64,000 nt of DNA from Rhodocista pekingensis (lineage in GTDB: Bacteria; Pseudomonadota; Alphaproteobacteria; Azospirillales; Azospirillaceae): the NCBI RefSeq assembly GCF_042665545.1, contig NZ_JBHTCM010000018.1, positions 124,001-188,000 on the forward strand, in the 5' to 3' direction. Below the pieces are notes generated by a model that made no database searches, was not told where the DNA came from, and worked only from the letters and a program-made list of their open reading frames with translations. Positions 46,051 through 55,442 of the stretch are shown one piece after another (the stretch's first letter is position 1; each line of letters starts with the position of its first letter). The position numbers and the translations under genes were made by a program.

Positions 46051-46079
46051 ACCCTAGGGCCGGCGCCCGCGACGGTCAA
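46051..46079 (-). promoter_or_regulatory. Strong lysS promoter
   Basis: On the minus strand, TTGACC (46079-46074), exactly 17 bases, and TAGGGT (46056-46051). Transcription would begin about 46044, leaving a short leader with a ribosome site before ATG 46015. The same -10 sequence is found before ubiE and the nitroreductase gene. Confidence 0.65.
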
Positions 46080-46165
46080 CGGGGCGCCGGCCCTTGCGCC
46101 GTCCCGCCTGGATTGCACGGACCGCGGGGGCGGCGGGGCCCCGCGGCGAAGGAGGAAATGCGCCG

Positions 46166-47038
46166 ATGCTGGAGTTCCTGCGGTCCCGGCCGGGGACCAC
46201 GCTGCTGTTTCTCGCGGTCGCCGTCGTCGCCTGGCTCGGCCTGTTCGACCGGGCGGAGCGCGCCCTGCTGCCGACCACGCCGGCCCAGGCCGGCCAGGAG
46301 CGGCTGGAGGCCAACCTGACCCGGGCGGCGGCCCTGTTCGGCACCGCCCGCGCGCTGAACGCCGTCATCTCCGTGCTCCAGTCCACGGAGGTGACGGGAG
46401 GCGTGGTGGTGGCGCAGGGCACCGTCTCCCCCGGGCAGGCGCTGGACCCGCTGAACGATCTGGTGGAACGCTTCTCCTCCGTGATGCTGACGGCGACGGT
46501 GGCGCTCACCGGCAGCGTGCTGCTGGTGCAGGCGGGGGACCTCTACGGCTTCGCCGTGCTGCTGCCGGCCGGGCTGGTGCTGGCCGCGGCGGCGCTCTGG
46601 CTTCCGGGCAGCGCCGGCGCCGCCATGCGGCGGGCGGGGCTGATCCTGCTGCTGGCCGCCGCCATCGCCAAGCTGGGGCTGCCCGTCACGGTGATGGCGA
46701 CGGAGGCGGTGGCCGAACGGCTGGTGGACCCGCTGCTGGAGTCCGGCGACGCCCGGCTCCGCGCGATCCAGCTTCCGGGCCTCGACAGCGCCGGAACGAC
46801 CGCGGAGGGGACCGGGGAGACGGGCGGCATGCTGGAGACGCTCCGTCAGGCCAACGACATCCCCGCCCAGATCAACCGGGCCATCGCCGGGGCGGCGTCG
46901 CTGGCGGACGCGGTGGTGGACCTGACGGTCGCCTACGCCATCAAGATCGTCGTGCTGCCGCTGCTGACCCTGTGGCTGATCGCCCGGCTGGCCGAGGTGC
47001 TGATCGGCGGCCTGTTGCCGCGGCGGCAGGGGCCGTGA
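46166..47038 (+). CDS. Integral membrane protein of unknown function
   Basis: 290 residues with an excellent ribosome site (GAAGGAGGAA). A hydrophobic N-terminal helix (about 11-27), a soluble stretch (about 35-100), then helices at about 107-160, 165-190 and 255-280. No catalytic motif or family was recognised. It stands divergent from lysS, with a 150-base upstream gap that carries the lysS promoter. Confidence 0.65.
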   Translation: MLEFLRSRPGTTLLFLAVAVVAWLGLFDRAERALLPTTPAQAGQERLEANLTRAAALFGTARALNAVISVLQSTEVTGGVVVAQGTVSPGQALDPLNDLVERFSSVMLTATVALTGSVLLVQAGDLYGFAVLLPAGLVLAAAALWLPGSAGAAMRRAGLILLLAAAIAKLGLPVTVMATEAVAERLVDPLLESGDARLRAIQLPGLDSAGTTAEGTGETGGMLETLRQANDIPAQINRAIAGAASLADAVVDLTVAYAIKIVVLPLLTLWLIARLAEVLIGGLLPRRQGP

Positions 47039-47217
47039 CCGGCCCGTCCGGCATCCGACCTCGGGCGTCCGGTCTCCGGCGTGTCCGTTCTTCACGCTTT
47101 GCGTGTGCAATCCTGCCCGGCTTACCCCACCGGTTCTAGCGCCACCGAACCCTGGGCCGCCGCCCGTGCCCCGGGGTTCCTGAGGACGACGGACGACACC
47201 GGGAAGGGGGGCACGGC

Positions 47218-49110
47218 ATGTCTGGGTGGACGGTACGGCAGGGGACGGCGCGCAATGAGATCATCGAGGGCGGCAGCGGCCGCGACCTGATCCGCGGCCT
47301 GGGGGGCAACGACATCCTGAAGGGCCGGGACGGCGATGACACGCTCTATGGCGGCACGGGCGACGACCGGCTCTATGGCGGGCGGGGGCAGGATCTGCTG
47401 GCGGGCGGCGCCGGCTACGACCTGTTCCTGGGCGGGATCGGCGACGACACGCTCGATGGCGGCGCGGGCTGGGACAAGGCCTACTGGGATGGCGAGTTCC
47501 GGGAGTTTGAGTTCTACCGGGTCGAGGGCTGGCTCTACGTGGTGGACACCTCCAGCCGCTTCACCGACGAAGGCACCGACCGTCTGCGCGGGATCGAACA
47601 GCTCCGCTTCCGCGACCACGGGCTGGACCTCACCCGCACCCGGCAGGTCGCCGATCTGAGCGGCGATGCCGGGCTCGGCTTCCGCATCGTCGGGGCGCAG
47701 CCCGGCGACCTGGCCGGGCGGGCGCTGCACGGCGCCGATGTGACCGGCGACGGACTGGCGGACGTGCTGATCGGGGCGCGCGGGGCCGACCGCGTCCAGG
47801 CGGACTATCCGCCGACGGAGGATGTGGGCGAGGCCTATATCGTCTACGGAACGCCGATCTGGCCGCTGGACCCGGTGCAACTGTTCTTGACCAGGGAGGG
47901 GGCGACCAAGCTGACGGCCGGCGGGCTGGAGGCATTCAACTGGCTGGGTGAGACCATCGCCGGGGTCGGCGATCTGGACGGCGACGGCATCGGCGACATG
48001 GTCGTCGCCGCCCCGTCCTACGTGCAGCGCTTCGCCTTCGGCGACGAGAACCCGCTCGCCTTCGTGCTGTACGGCCGCGACGGCGGCTTCGGCACGACGG
48101 TCGATCTGCGGACGCCGCCGCGCGGGGCCGTGCTGGAGCCCGCGCCCGAGGACACGGTGGGCTTCGCCGTGGACATCGGCCGTGCCCGGCCGGACGGGCG
48201 CGGCGCCGACGTCAACGGCGACGGGCGGACGGACCTGATCCTCGGCTCCATCTCCGGTTCTTCCGGCCTCACCACCCTGACCGTGCTGTTCGGCGGGCAG
48301 GACTTCGCCGATCCGTTCTCGCCCACCGATCTGGAGCCGGGGCAGGGGGCCGTCTTCCGGGGGTTCGACGTGCCGACGTCCGCCGGCGTCTACACACCTT
48401 CCGTCGCGGCCCTCGATATCAACGCCGATGGCATCGACGATCTGGTCTTCGCCGGATCGAACCCCGGCATCGAGGATTTCTACGACAGTTCCGACGTCTT
48501 CGTCGTGTTCGGCAGCCCCGGGCTGGGCGCCGGCGGCCCGGTCGATCTGCGCGACACCGCCACCTACGACGGCTTCCGCTTCCTCAGCGGCGGCGGGGCG
48601 CCGGCCGTCGTGCGCAATGCCGGCGATGTGAACGGCGACGGGGTGGAGGACCTGCTGGTCGTCACCGATCAGGCCTATGTCGTCTTCGGCGGCAGCGCCC
48701 TGTCGGGGGTGGACGTACTGCGCGCCTCCCGGCTGGACGGCAGCACCGGCTTCGCCATCCTGGATACGGCCAACCGTGACGCCGCCTCGGCCGGCGACGT
48801 CAACGGCGACGGCTATGCGGACATCCTGCTGGGCAGCGTGCGCAGCGACACCGCCCTGCCGGCCGTGCGCGAGACCGTGCTGCTGTTCGGCGGGCCGCAG
48901 GTCGGGGCCTCGGGCGTGATCAATCCCTGGCTGCTGCCGCGCGGGCAGGGGCTGGTGATCGAAGGGGCGGGCGAGGCGGTGGCCGGGTTGGGCGACGTGA
49001 ACGGCGACGGCTATGACGACATCGCCCTGTCCGACCCGGACGCGGAGGGTGGTCGCGGCGTCGTCCATGTCCTCTATGGCGGCCCCGGCTCCGACTGGTT
49101 CCTGGGCTGA
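47218..49110 (+). CDS. RTX-repeat plus FG-GAP-repeat protein
   Basis: 630 residues. About eight tandem RTX nonapeptides (GGxGxDxLx form, residues about 18-88) bind calcium. After a linker, at least seven calcium-binding DxDGDGxxD blocks follow (for example DVTGDGLADVLIG, DLDGDGIGDMVVA, DVNGDGYADILLG). These mark an integrin-alpha-like FG-GAP propeller. No Sec signal peptide. RTX proteins are exported by type I secretion, normally with RTX and the signal at the C-terminus, so the N-terminal position is unusual. GGGAAGGGGGG precedes the ATG. Likely a surface or secreted protein. Confidence 0.85.
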   Translation: MSGWTVRQGTARNEIIEGGSGRDLIRGLGGNDILKGRDGDDTLYGGTGDDRLYGGRGQDLLAGGAGYDLFLGGIGDDTLDGGAGWDKAYWDGEFREFEFYRVEGWLYVVDTSSRFTDEGTDRLRGIEQLRFRDHGLDLTRTRQVADLSGDAGLGFRIVGAQPGDLAGRALHGADVTGDGLADVLIGARGADRVQADYPPTEDVGEAYIVYGTPIWPLDPVQLFLTREGATKLTAGGLEAFNWLGETIAGVGDLDGDGIGDMVVAAPSYVQRFAFGDENPLAFVLYGRDGGFGTTVDLRTPPRGAVLEPAPEDTVGFAVDIGRARPDGRGADVNGDGRTDLILGSISGSSGLTTLTVLFGGQDFADPFSPTDLEPGQGAVFRGFDVPTSAGVYTPSVAALDINADGIDDLVFAGSNPGIEDFYDSSDVFVVFGSPGLGAGGPVDLRDTATYDGFRFLSGGGAPAVVRNAGDVNGDGVEDLLVVTDQAYVVFGGSALSGVDVLRASRLDGSTGFAILDTANRDAASAGDVNGDGYADILLGSVRSDTALPAVRETVLLFGGPQVGASGVINPWLLPRGQGLVIEGAGEAVAGLGDVNGDGYDDIALSDPDAEGGRGVVHVLYGGPGSDWFLG

Positions 49111-49131
49111 TTCCGCCCGCCGGCGCTGCGG

Positions 49132-49827
49132 TCAGGCCGGGTCCAGGATGCAGGCGGCCAGACCGTCGCGGCGGACGATCGCCATGCGGCGTTCGATGGT
49201 GGCGGCGCGGTTGCGGATATAGGCCGTCGGTCGCTCCGGCGACCAGCGGCGCGGGTTCGGCAGCACGGCGGCCAGCAGCGCCGCCTCCGATGCCGAGAGA
49301 CCGGCCGCGGGCTTGCCGAAATGGCGGCGGGCCGCGGCCTCCGCCCCGAAGATGCCGTCGCCCCATTCGGCCAGGTTCAGATAGACCTCGGCGATGCGCC
49401 GTTTCGGCCAGGTCGCCTCGATCAGCAGGGTGAATCCCAGTTCCGCCCCCTTGCGCAGCCAGGTCCGGTCGGGCCAGAGGAAGGCGTTCTTCGCCGTCTG
49501 CATGCTCAGCGTGCTGGCCCCGCGCAGCCGCCCGCCGGCCTCGTTGTGGGCACGGGCGGCCTCGACCGCGTCCCAGTCGATGCCGTGGTGGGCGCAGAAG
49601 CGGCTGTCCTCCGATGCCACGATGGCGGCGACCAGATGCGGGGAGATGGCCTCCAGCGGCACCCAGCGCCGGTCGATGCCGGGGGCGCCCTGGGCCAGAC
49701 GGATCGCCATCAGCGGCGAGCCCGGCGGCGGCACCCAGCGGTAGGAAACGGCCAGGGCGACCAGCAGCAGGACAAGGCCCGCCAGCACGGCGGCGATCCG
49801 GCGGAGAAGGCGGGGGATCATCGACAT
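49132..49827 (-). CDS. mtgA: Monofunctional peptidoglycan glycosyltransferase MtgA
   Basis: 231 residues. One N-terminal membrane helix (about 10-30), then the GT51 domain with catalytic Glu in ASEDSRFCAHHGID, GASTLSMQTAKN, and AEVYLNLAEWG. It polymerises glycan strands of the cell wall from lipid II. ATG 49827 was chosen; a TTG at 49845 is possible. It is convergent with the RTX gene. Confidence 0.93.
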   Translation of the reverse strand: MSMIPRLLRRIAAVLAGLVLLLVALAVSYRWVPPPGSPLMAIRLAQGAPGIDRRWVPLEAISPHLVAAIVASEDSRFCAHHGIDWDAVEAARAHNEAGGRLRGASTLSMQTAKNAFLWPDRTWLRKGAELGFTLLIEATWPKRRIAEVYLNLAEWGDGIFGAEAAARRHFGKPAAGLSASEAALLAAVLPNPRRWSPERPTAYIRNRAATIERRMAIVRRDGLAACILDPA

Positions 49828-49946
49828 CGAAGACGGTATACCCAACAGGCGGGGGTGTTGGGTACAACGCAGCGCGCAACGGTCCGGGTCACGGGTGGCG
49901 GCTTCCCCCGTTCCGGATTCCCTCCCGGCGCTTCCGTCCGGGGGGA

Positions 49947-51395
49947 TCAGGCCGCGGCGATCGGCGGTTCCTCCGGCCGGGCGTCCGGCAGGGTGACCGT
50001 CTGGGCGGCGGGGAGGAAGATGGTGGCGGTGGTGCCCTGGCCGGGGCGGCTGTCCAGGGCCAGATGGCCGCCGTGCAGCCGCGCCAGCGCCTCCACCAGG
50101 GCGAGGCCCAGCCCGGTTCCCTCCCCGGACCGGCCATAGCTGTTGTCCAGTTGCTCGAACGGCAGCAGCAGCCGGGGGATCTGGTCGACGGGGATGCCCT
50201 GGCCGGTGTCCGCCACCGTCACCGTCGTGCCGCCGGGCACGGCCCGCGCCGACAGGGTGACGCTGCCGCCGTCGGGCGTGAACTTCAGCGCGTTGGTCAG
50301 CAGGTTGACCAGCATGTGGTGCAGCGCCCGGGCATCGGCCCGGCAGTCCGGCGGCAGGCCGGGCATGTCCACCCGCAGGATCTGGCCGCGCGCGTCCGCC
50401 CGTTGCCGCACCAGCCGCAGCGCCGCCGCCATCACCCCGCCCAGGTCCACCGCCTCGGGGGTGACGTGCAGCTTCGCCACCTCCACCTTGGACAGGTCCA
50501 GCAGGTCGTTCACCAGATCCAGCAGGGCATTGCCGCTCTCATGGATCAGCGCGAAGTACTCCCGTGTCCGGCCGCCCTCGGGGCCGGCCGGCGGCAGGGT
50601 GTGCCCCAGCTCCGACAGGCCGATGATGGCGTTCAGCGGCGTGCGGAACTCATGGCTGACCATGGCCAGGAATTCGGTCTTGCTGCGGCTGCTCTCCAGC
50701 GCGCGCAGGCGCTGGCGGTCGGCCTGCTCGGCCAGATGGCGCATCTGTTCGCGCAGGCGGCGGTTCGCCAGCAGCAGCAGGGCCTGGACGAAGAGCAGCG
50801 AGAGCGTCAGCGCCGCCAGCACGCTCTCCGGGCTTGACGCGGTCATCCGGTCCAGCGGGAGGGATTCCGGGTGCAGCAGCGCCTGTCCCAGGCGCACGGC
50901 ATAGAGCACCGACAACCCGAGCAGGGCCACCACCCCCATGCCGTCGGTCAGGGTGATCCGCTGCCCGCGGGGCGGCACGAACTCCCGGGCGCAGAGCAGG
51001 TAGCCGACGGTCAGGGTGGCCGCGTTCACGGCCACGCGGGCGACGATGTCGTCCCGCACCGCGCTCAGCCAGAACATGCTGACAGCCGTCGCCAGGGTGG
51101 CCGCGATCCCCAGGGCCCAGGGCACCGGGCGGCCGTTGAAGCGGCGCAGCCCGGCCCAGATCAGCAGGAGGCCGGCCAGGATGGCGCTGTTCGCCACGGC
51201 GATGGAAAGCACGTCGGGAATGATGCCCCGCAGGGCCAGTCCCCAGGTCCCGGCGCCGACGGTGGCGCCCCCCAGAGCCCAGAGCCCTACCCCCGCCAGG
51301 TTGCGGTTGCTGAACCAGAAGAGTCCCAGCCCCAGAGCCAGGGCGGCGGAAACCAGACTGATCGCGGCGAAGATCGTCCCGACATCAAGTTGCAT
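49947..51395 (-). CDS. Membrane sensor histidine kinase
   Basis: 482 residues. Six or seven N-terminal membrane helices (about 5-215) form a sensor, followed by a short coiled coil. HisKA has the phosphorylated His in MVSHEFRTPLNAIIG (about 245). The HATPase domain has N box LVNLLTNALKF, G1 VADTGQGIP and G2 GEGTGLGLALVEALARLHGG. No receiver domain and no response-regulator gene adjoin, so the partner is elsewhere. The 245-base region upstream (51396-51640) is AT-rich at 51430-51485, with a small TACAT-TTTT-ATGTA hairpin, and probably holds the promoter. Confidence 0.88.
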   Translation of the reverse strand: MQLDVGTIFAAISLVSAALALGLGLFWFSNRNLAGVGLWALGGATVGAGTWGLALRGIIPDVLSIAVANSAILAGLLLIWAGLRRFNGRPVPWALGIAATLATAVSMFWLSAVRDDIVARVAVNAATLTVGYLLCAREFVPPRGQRITLTDGMGVVALLGLSVLYAVRLGQALLHPESLPLDRMTASSPESVLAALTLSLLFVQALLLLANRRLREQMRHLAEQADRQRLRALESSRSKTEFLAMVSHEFRTPLNAIIGLSELGHTLPPAGPEGGRTREYFALIHESGNALLDLVNDLLDLSKVEVAKLHVTPEAVDLGGVMAAALRLVRQRADARGQILRVDMPGLPPDCRADARALHHMLVNLLTNALKFTPDGGSVTLSARAVPGGTTVTVADTGQGIPVDQIPRLLLPFEQLDNSYGRSGEGTGLGLALVEALARLHGGHLALDSRPGQGTTATIFLPAAQTVTLPDARPEEPPIAAA

Positions 51396-51640
51396 TGCCC
51401 CGTCGCCCTGCCCGCCATATCCCCTTATGAACTACGGGCAAACATATACATTTTTATGTAAATTGCAGTAAGTCTAATCGTAAATCAGCCCGCGAACGGC
51501 CAGAGGCTGCGGAACGGTGGCGTGCGGCGCGCCCGTACCTGAGGGCGGTCATGGAAAGGGCGGCCGCATCCAGGCACGGCCGCCCCCCTCCCATCACGAT
51601 GTCATGACGCTGTCACGCCATGGTCAGGGGCCGTGCGGTC

Positions 51641-52279
51641 TCAGCCGCCCCCCGGACGCTGCCCCTGGCCGCCGCCGCTGCTCCCGGTGCTGCCCGTGCT
51701 GCTGCCGGTCGAACCCGTGGAGCCGGGCGCGCCGCTGCCCAGCGGGCTGCCGGCCGGGGAGTCGCTGCCGGTCGAGCTGCCGCCCATGGACCCGCTGCCC
51801 GTGGACCCGCTGCCGGTCGAGCCGGTGCCCAGGGTGTCGTTGCCCAGGGCGTCCGACGATCCTGACCCGCCCTGGCCCAACCCGACCGAGGGTTCTGACC
51901 CGGACATGAACTCCTCGGCATCCAGATCCAGCGCCGTCAGGGTCTCCTCGGTGAGCTGGCCGTTGGCCTCGATGCCTTCCTGCTGCTGGAAGGCCTGCAC
52001 GGCGCGGCGGGTGTTCGGGCCCCAGGCGCCGTCCACCGCGATCTCCTGGCCGTTCTCCTGAAGCGCCTGCTGGAGCTTGCGCACCTTCTCCTGATCCATG
52101 CCGGCCGGCGCGCCGGACTGGCCCGACTGGCCCGACTGGCCCGACTGCATGGACCCGGTCGCCTGGGACTGGTCCGTGCCCATGCCCTGGCCGGTCTGGG
52201 CGACGGCGGCACCGGCGAGCAGGGTGCCGGCGGCGAGAGCGGCGGCAAGGCGGGCCGCGGCGGGAAGCAAGGCTGTCAT
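51641..52279 (-). CDS. Secreted peptidoglycan-binding domain protein with Gly/Ser-rich tail
   Basis: 212 residues. Signal peptide ending AVAQ (about 28). A Q/S/G-rich linker with repeated GQS, then a PG_binding_1 domain (about 63-118: KLQQALQENG...DGAWGPNTRRAVQAFQQQEG). The C-terminal 90 residues are almost only G, S, T, A and P with repeated STGSGSTGS patterns. GAGAGGAA precedes ATG 52279. Probably cell-wall-associated; no enzyme domain is present. Confidence 0.8.
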   Translation of the reverse strand: MTALLPAAARLAAALAAGTLLAGAAVAQTGQGMGTDQSQATGSMQSGQSGQSGQSGAPAGMDQEKVRKLQQALQENGQEIAVDGAWGPNTRRAVQAFQQQEGIEANGQLTEETLTALDLDAEEFMSGSEPSVGLGQGGSGSSDALGNDTLGTGSTGSGSTGSGSMGGSSTGSDSPAGSPLGSGAPGSTGSTGSSTGSTGSSGGGQGQRPGGG

Positions 52280-52536
52280 GATGCGTTCCTCTCTCATGCT
52301 CTTCCATGGGGTTGGCCGGGACCGGGAAGGCCGCGGCGGACGGGTCCGCCGGACGCATTTCCGGACCGACGTCGCCGCAACAGCCGGGAGGCCGGTTCCA
52401 TGCCGCCGCCCTTTCGGGGGAGGTCCGCCACCCCGGCCCCCCGTTCACCTTTTGTTGGTGCCGTGACCGGCCCCCGCCCCTATACTGCGGCCCCGACCCC
52501 GGCCGCCGCCGGCGGTCCCCGGACGCGCTCGACCGC

Positions 52537-55377
52537 ATGGACCCCACTTCCGCCCTTGCCGCCCCCGACCGGCACCGGCTGCTGCTGCCGGACGTTCCCG
52601 CCCTGGTCGTCGGCGCCCGCAGCGTCACCCTGCTCACCCCCGACGGCGAGGTGGAGAGCCTGGGCCGCGACGCGGCGGCCGAGCGGCTGCGCCGCGGCAG
52701 CCTGGGCGCCGGCGGGCTGCTGCTCTGCCATGCCCGCGCGGTGGCGCGGAAGCTGGGGCTGGACTCCTTGCGCGCCTTCGACCTGCTGGAGCTGTTCGCC
52801 TTCGTGCGGCCGGCGAGCTTCTGCCTGCCGACCCCGCGCGGGCTGGCCGAGGCGCTGGGGCTGCCCCGGCCGCACGACGCCGAGGGGGAGGCGCTGGCCC
52901 TGGTCGCCGCCGCGCGCCGCCTGCTGGCCGAACTGACCGACCCCGAGCGTCCCGACCGCACCGGCAAGGCGGGGCTGGACCCGGCCGCCGTCGCCTGGGC
53001 GATGGGGGAGTGGGCGTGGACGCCCGCCGTGCTGGCCGCGCTGGGCGAGCCGCACGGCCCCGCCGGCGACCGCGAGCGCCGCGCCTTCCAGGTCTGGGCC
53101 CGGATCAAGGACTGGCAGGCGGAGGCGCCGGAGCCGCCGCCCGGCCATCTGGCCGTGGACCCGTCCGAGGCGCGGCGCCGGCTGGCCGAGCTGGTCGCCG
53201 CCGGCAGCAATGCCGAGCCGCGGCCGCAGCAGTCCGACTATGCCAGCGCGGTGACGCACGCCTTCACCCCGCGCGACCTGCCCGGCGCCCCCAACCTGGT
53301 CCTGGCGGAGGCCGGGACCGGCGTCGGCAAGACCCTGGGCTATCTCGCGCCCGCGACGCTGTGGGCGGAGAAGAACAAGGGGCCGGTCTGGATCTCCACC
53401 TACACCCGCCAGCTCCAGCACCAGATTGACAAGGAACTGGACCGGCTGCACCCCGACCCGGAGAAGAAGGCCCGCAAGGTCGTCATCCGCAAGGGGCGGG
53501 AGAACTATCTCTGCCTGCTGAACCTGGAGGAGGCGTCGGCCGCGGCCCGGACCATGCCGCAGGTCGCCGTCGCCATGGGGCTGATGGCGCGCTGGGTCGC
53601 CGTGACCCGGGACGGCGACATGCAGGGCGGCGACTTCCCCGGCTGGCTGGTGGACCTGCTGGGCCGCGGCCGCACGCTGGGGCTGGCCGACCGGCGCGGC
53701 GAATGCGTCTTCAGCGCCTGTCCGCACTACCAGAAATGCTTCATCGAGAAGTCGGTGCGCCGGGCCCGGCGGGCCGACATCGTCGTCGCCAACCACGCCC
53801 TGGTGATGGTGCAGGCGGCGCTGGGCGGGGGCGATGACGCCTATGTGCCCAGCCGCTTCGTGTTCGACGAGGGGCACCATGTCTTCGATGCCGCCGACAA
53901 CGCCTTCGCCGGCCATCTGACGGCGGTGGAGACGGCGGAGCTGCGCCGCTGGCTGCTGGGGGCGGAGGTCTCCGGCCGCTCCCGCGCGCGCGGCCTGCGC
54001 CGCCGGGTCGAGGATCTGATCGGCGGCGACGAGGAGGCGGTGCAGCTCCTCGACCACATCGCCCACGCCGCCCGCCAGCTTCCGGGCGAGGCCTGGGGCC
54101 AGCGCGTCCACGGCGGCGAGCCGCAGGGGCCGGTGGAACGGTTCCTGGCCCTGGTGCGGCAGCAGGTCTATGCCCGCGCCGCCGGCGCCGACGGCCCCTA
54201 CAGCCTGGAGACGGAGGCGCGGCCACCGGTGGAGGGGCTGCTGGAGGCGGCGGCCGAGCTGGATTCCGCCCTTCAGAAGCTGATCCGCCCGCTGGAGGCG
54301 CTGTCCGCCCGGCTGGCGGAGATGCTGGACGAGGGGGCGGACGAGCTGGAGGCGGAGACGCGGCGGCGCCTCGACGCCGTCTCGCGCAGCCTGAAGCGCC
54401 GCGCCGCCATGGAGGTGGCCGGCTGGCGCCAGATGCTCCAGGAACTGGGCGGGGAGACGCCGCCCGCCTTCGTGGACTGGTTCGGGATCGAACGCATCGA
54501 CGGCCGCGACGTGGATGTCGGCATGTACCGCCACTGGGTCGATCCCACCGTGCCCTTCGCCGCCAGCGTCGGCGCCCAGGCGCACGGCATGGTCGTCACC
54601 TCCGCCACCCTGACGGACGGCACCGGCGACGTGGAGCAGGACTGGCAGGCGGCGCAGCAGCGCACCGGCGCCGTCCACCTGGGCAAGCCGGCGCTGCGCG
54701 CCACCGTGCCGTCGCCCTTCGACTACGCACGGCAGACACGGGTGCTGGTCGTCACCGACGTGCGCAAGGACGATCTGGCCCAGGTCGCCGCCGCCTACCG
54801 GGAGCTGTTCCTGGCCGCCGGCGGCGGCGGGCTGGGGCTGTTCACCGCCATCTCGCGGCTGAAGGCGGTGCATGAGAAGATCGCCCTGCCGCTGGAGCAG
54901 GCGGGCATCCCGCTCCTGGCGCAGCACCTGGACGGCATGGACGTGCCGACCCTGGTGGACATCTTCCGCGGCGAGCACGATGCCTGCCTGCTGGGCACGG
55001 ACGCCGTGCGCGACGGGGTGGACGTGCCCGGCCGTTCGCTGCGGCTGATCGTCTTCGACCGGGTGCCGTGGCCGCGGCCGGACATCCTGCACCGGGCGCG
55101 GCGGGAATATTTCGACCGCAAGGCCCGCGCCCGCCGCTACGACGACATGATCACCCGGCTGCGCCTGCGCCAGGCCTTCGGCCGGCTGGTCCGCCGCGCC
55201 GACGACACCGGCGTCTTCGTGCTGCTGGACCCGATGATGCCCTCCCGCCTGCGGGGCGCCTTCCCGGAGGGGGTGGAGCTGCACCGCGTCGGCCTTGCCG
55301 AGGCCGTCCGCGCCACCCGCGCCTTCCTGGTCCACCCGGACGGACAGGCCGGCGCGATTCCGGACGGGGAAGCCTGA
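52537..55377 (+). CDS. ATP-dependent DNA helicase, DinG/XPD-like superfamily 2
   Basis: 946 residues. Walker A EAGTGVGKT (about 264-272), motif Ia STYTRQLQHQID, an iron-sulfur type cysteine set (YLC, then GECVFSACPHYQKC, about 325-397), DEGHH as the DEAH-box (about 445) and C-terminal motifs VVTSATLTDG, LGTDAVRDGVDVPG and RLRQAFGRLVRR. XPD/DinG helicases unwind 5' to 3' and need the cluster. The first 230 residues are a lineage-specific domain, with no nuclease motif seen. ATG 52537 is at the natural N-terminus. Confidence 0.88.
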   Translation: MDPTSALAAPDRHRLLLPDVPALVVGARSVTLLTPDGEVESLGRDAAAERLRRGSLGAGGLLLCHARAVARKLGLDSLRAFDLLELFAFVRPASFCLPTPRGLAEALGLPRPHDAEGEALALVAAARRLLAELTDPERPDRTGKAGLDPAAVAWAMGEWAWTPAVLAALGEPHGPAGDRERRAFQVWARIKDWQAEAPEPPPGHLAVDPSEARRRLAELVAAGSNAEPRPQQSDYASAVTHAFTPRDLPGAPNLVLAEAGTGVGKTLGYLAPATLWAEKNKGPVWISTYTRQLQHQIDKELDRLHPDPEKKARKVVIRKGRENYLCLLNLEEASAAARTMPQVAVAMGLMARWVAVTRDGDMQGGDFPGWLVDLLGRGRTLGLADRRGECVFSACPHYQKCFIEKSVRRARRADIVVANHALVMVQAALGGGDDAYVPSRFVFDEGHHVFDAADNAFAGHLTAVETAELRRWLLGAEVSGRSRARGLRRRVEDLIGGDEEAVQLLDHIAHAARQLPGEAWGQRVHGGEPQGPVERFLALVRQQVYARAAGADGPYSLETEARPPVEGLLEAAAELDSALQKLIRPLEALSARLAEMLDEGADELEAETRRRLDAVSRSLKRRAAMEVAGWRQMLQELGGETPPAFVDWFGIERIDGRDVDVGMYRHWVDPTVPFAASVGAQAHGMVVTSATLTDGTGDVEQDWQAAQQRTGAVHLGKPALRATVPSPFDYARQTRVLVVTDVRKDDLAQVAAAYRELFLAAGGGGLGLFTAISRLKAVHEKIALPLEQAGIPLLAQHLDGMDVPTLVDIFRGEHDACLLGTDAVRDGVDVPGRSLRLIVFDRVPWPRPDILHRARREYFDRKARARRYDDMITRLRLRQAFGRLVRRADDTGVFVLLDPMMPSRLRGAFPEGVELHRVGLAEAVRATRAFLVHPDGQAGAIPDGEA

Positions 55378-55442
55378 CCTGGACGGTGGCGGGTTCCTGC
55401 TGCATGATCTTCGGGGCGTGGCCTGGGCCGGAAATTCCCCCG

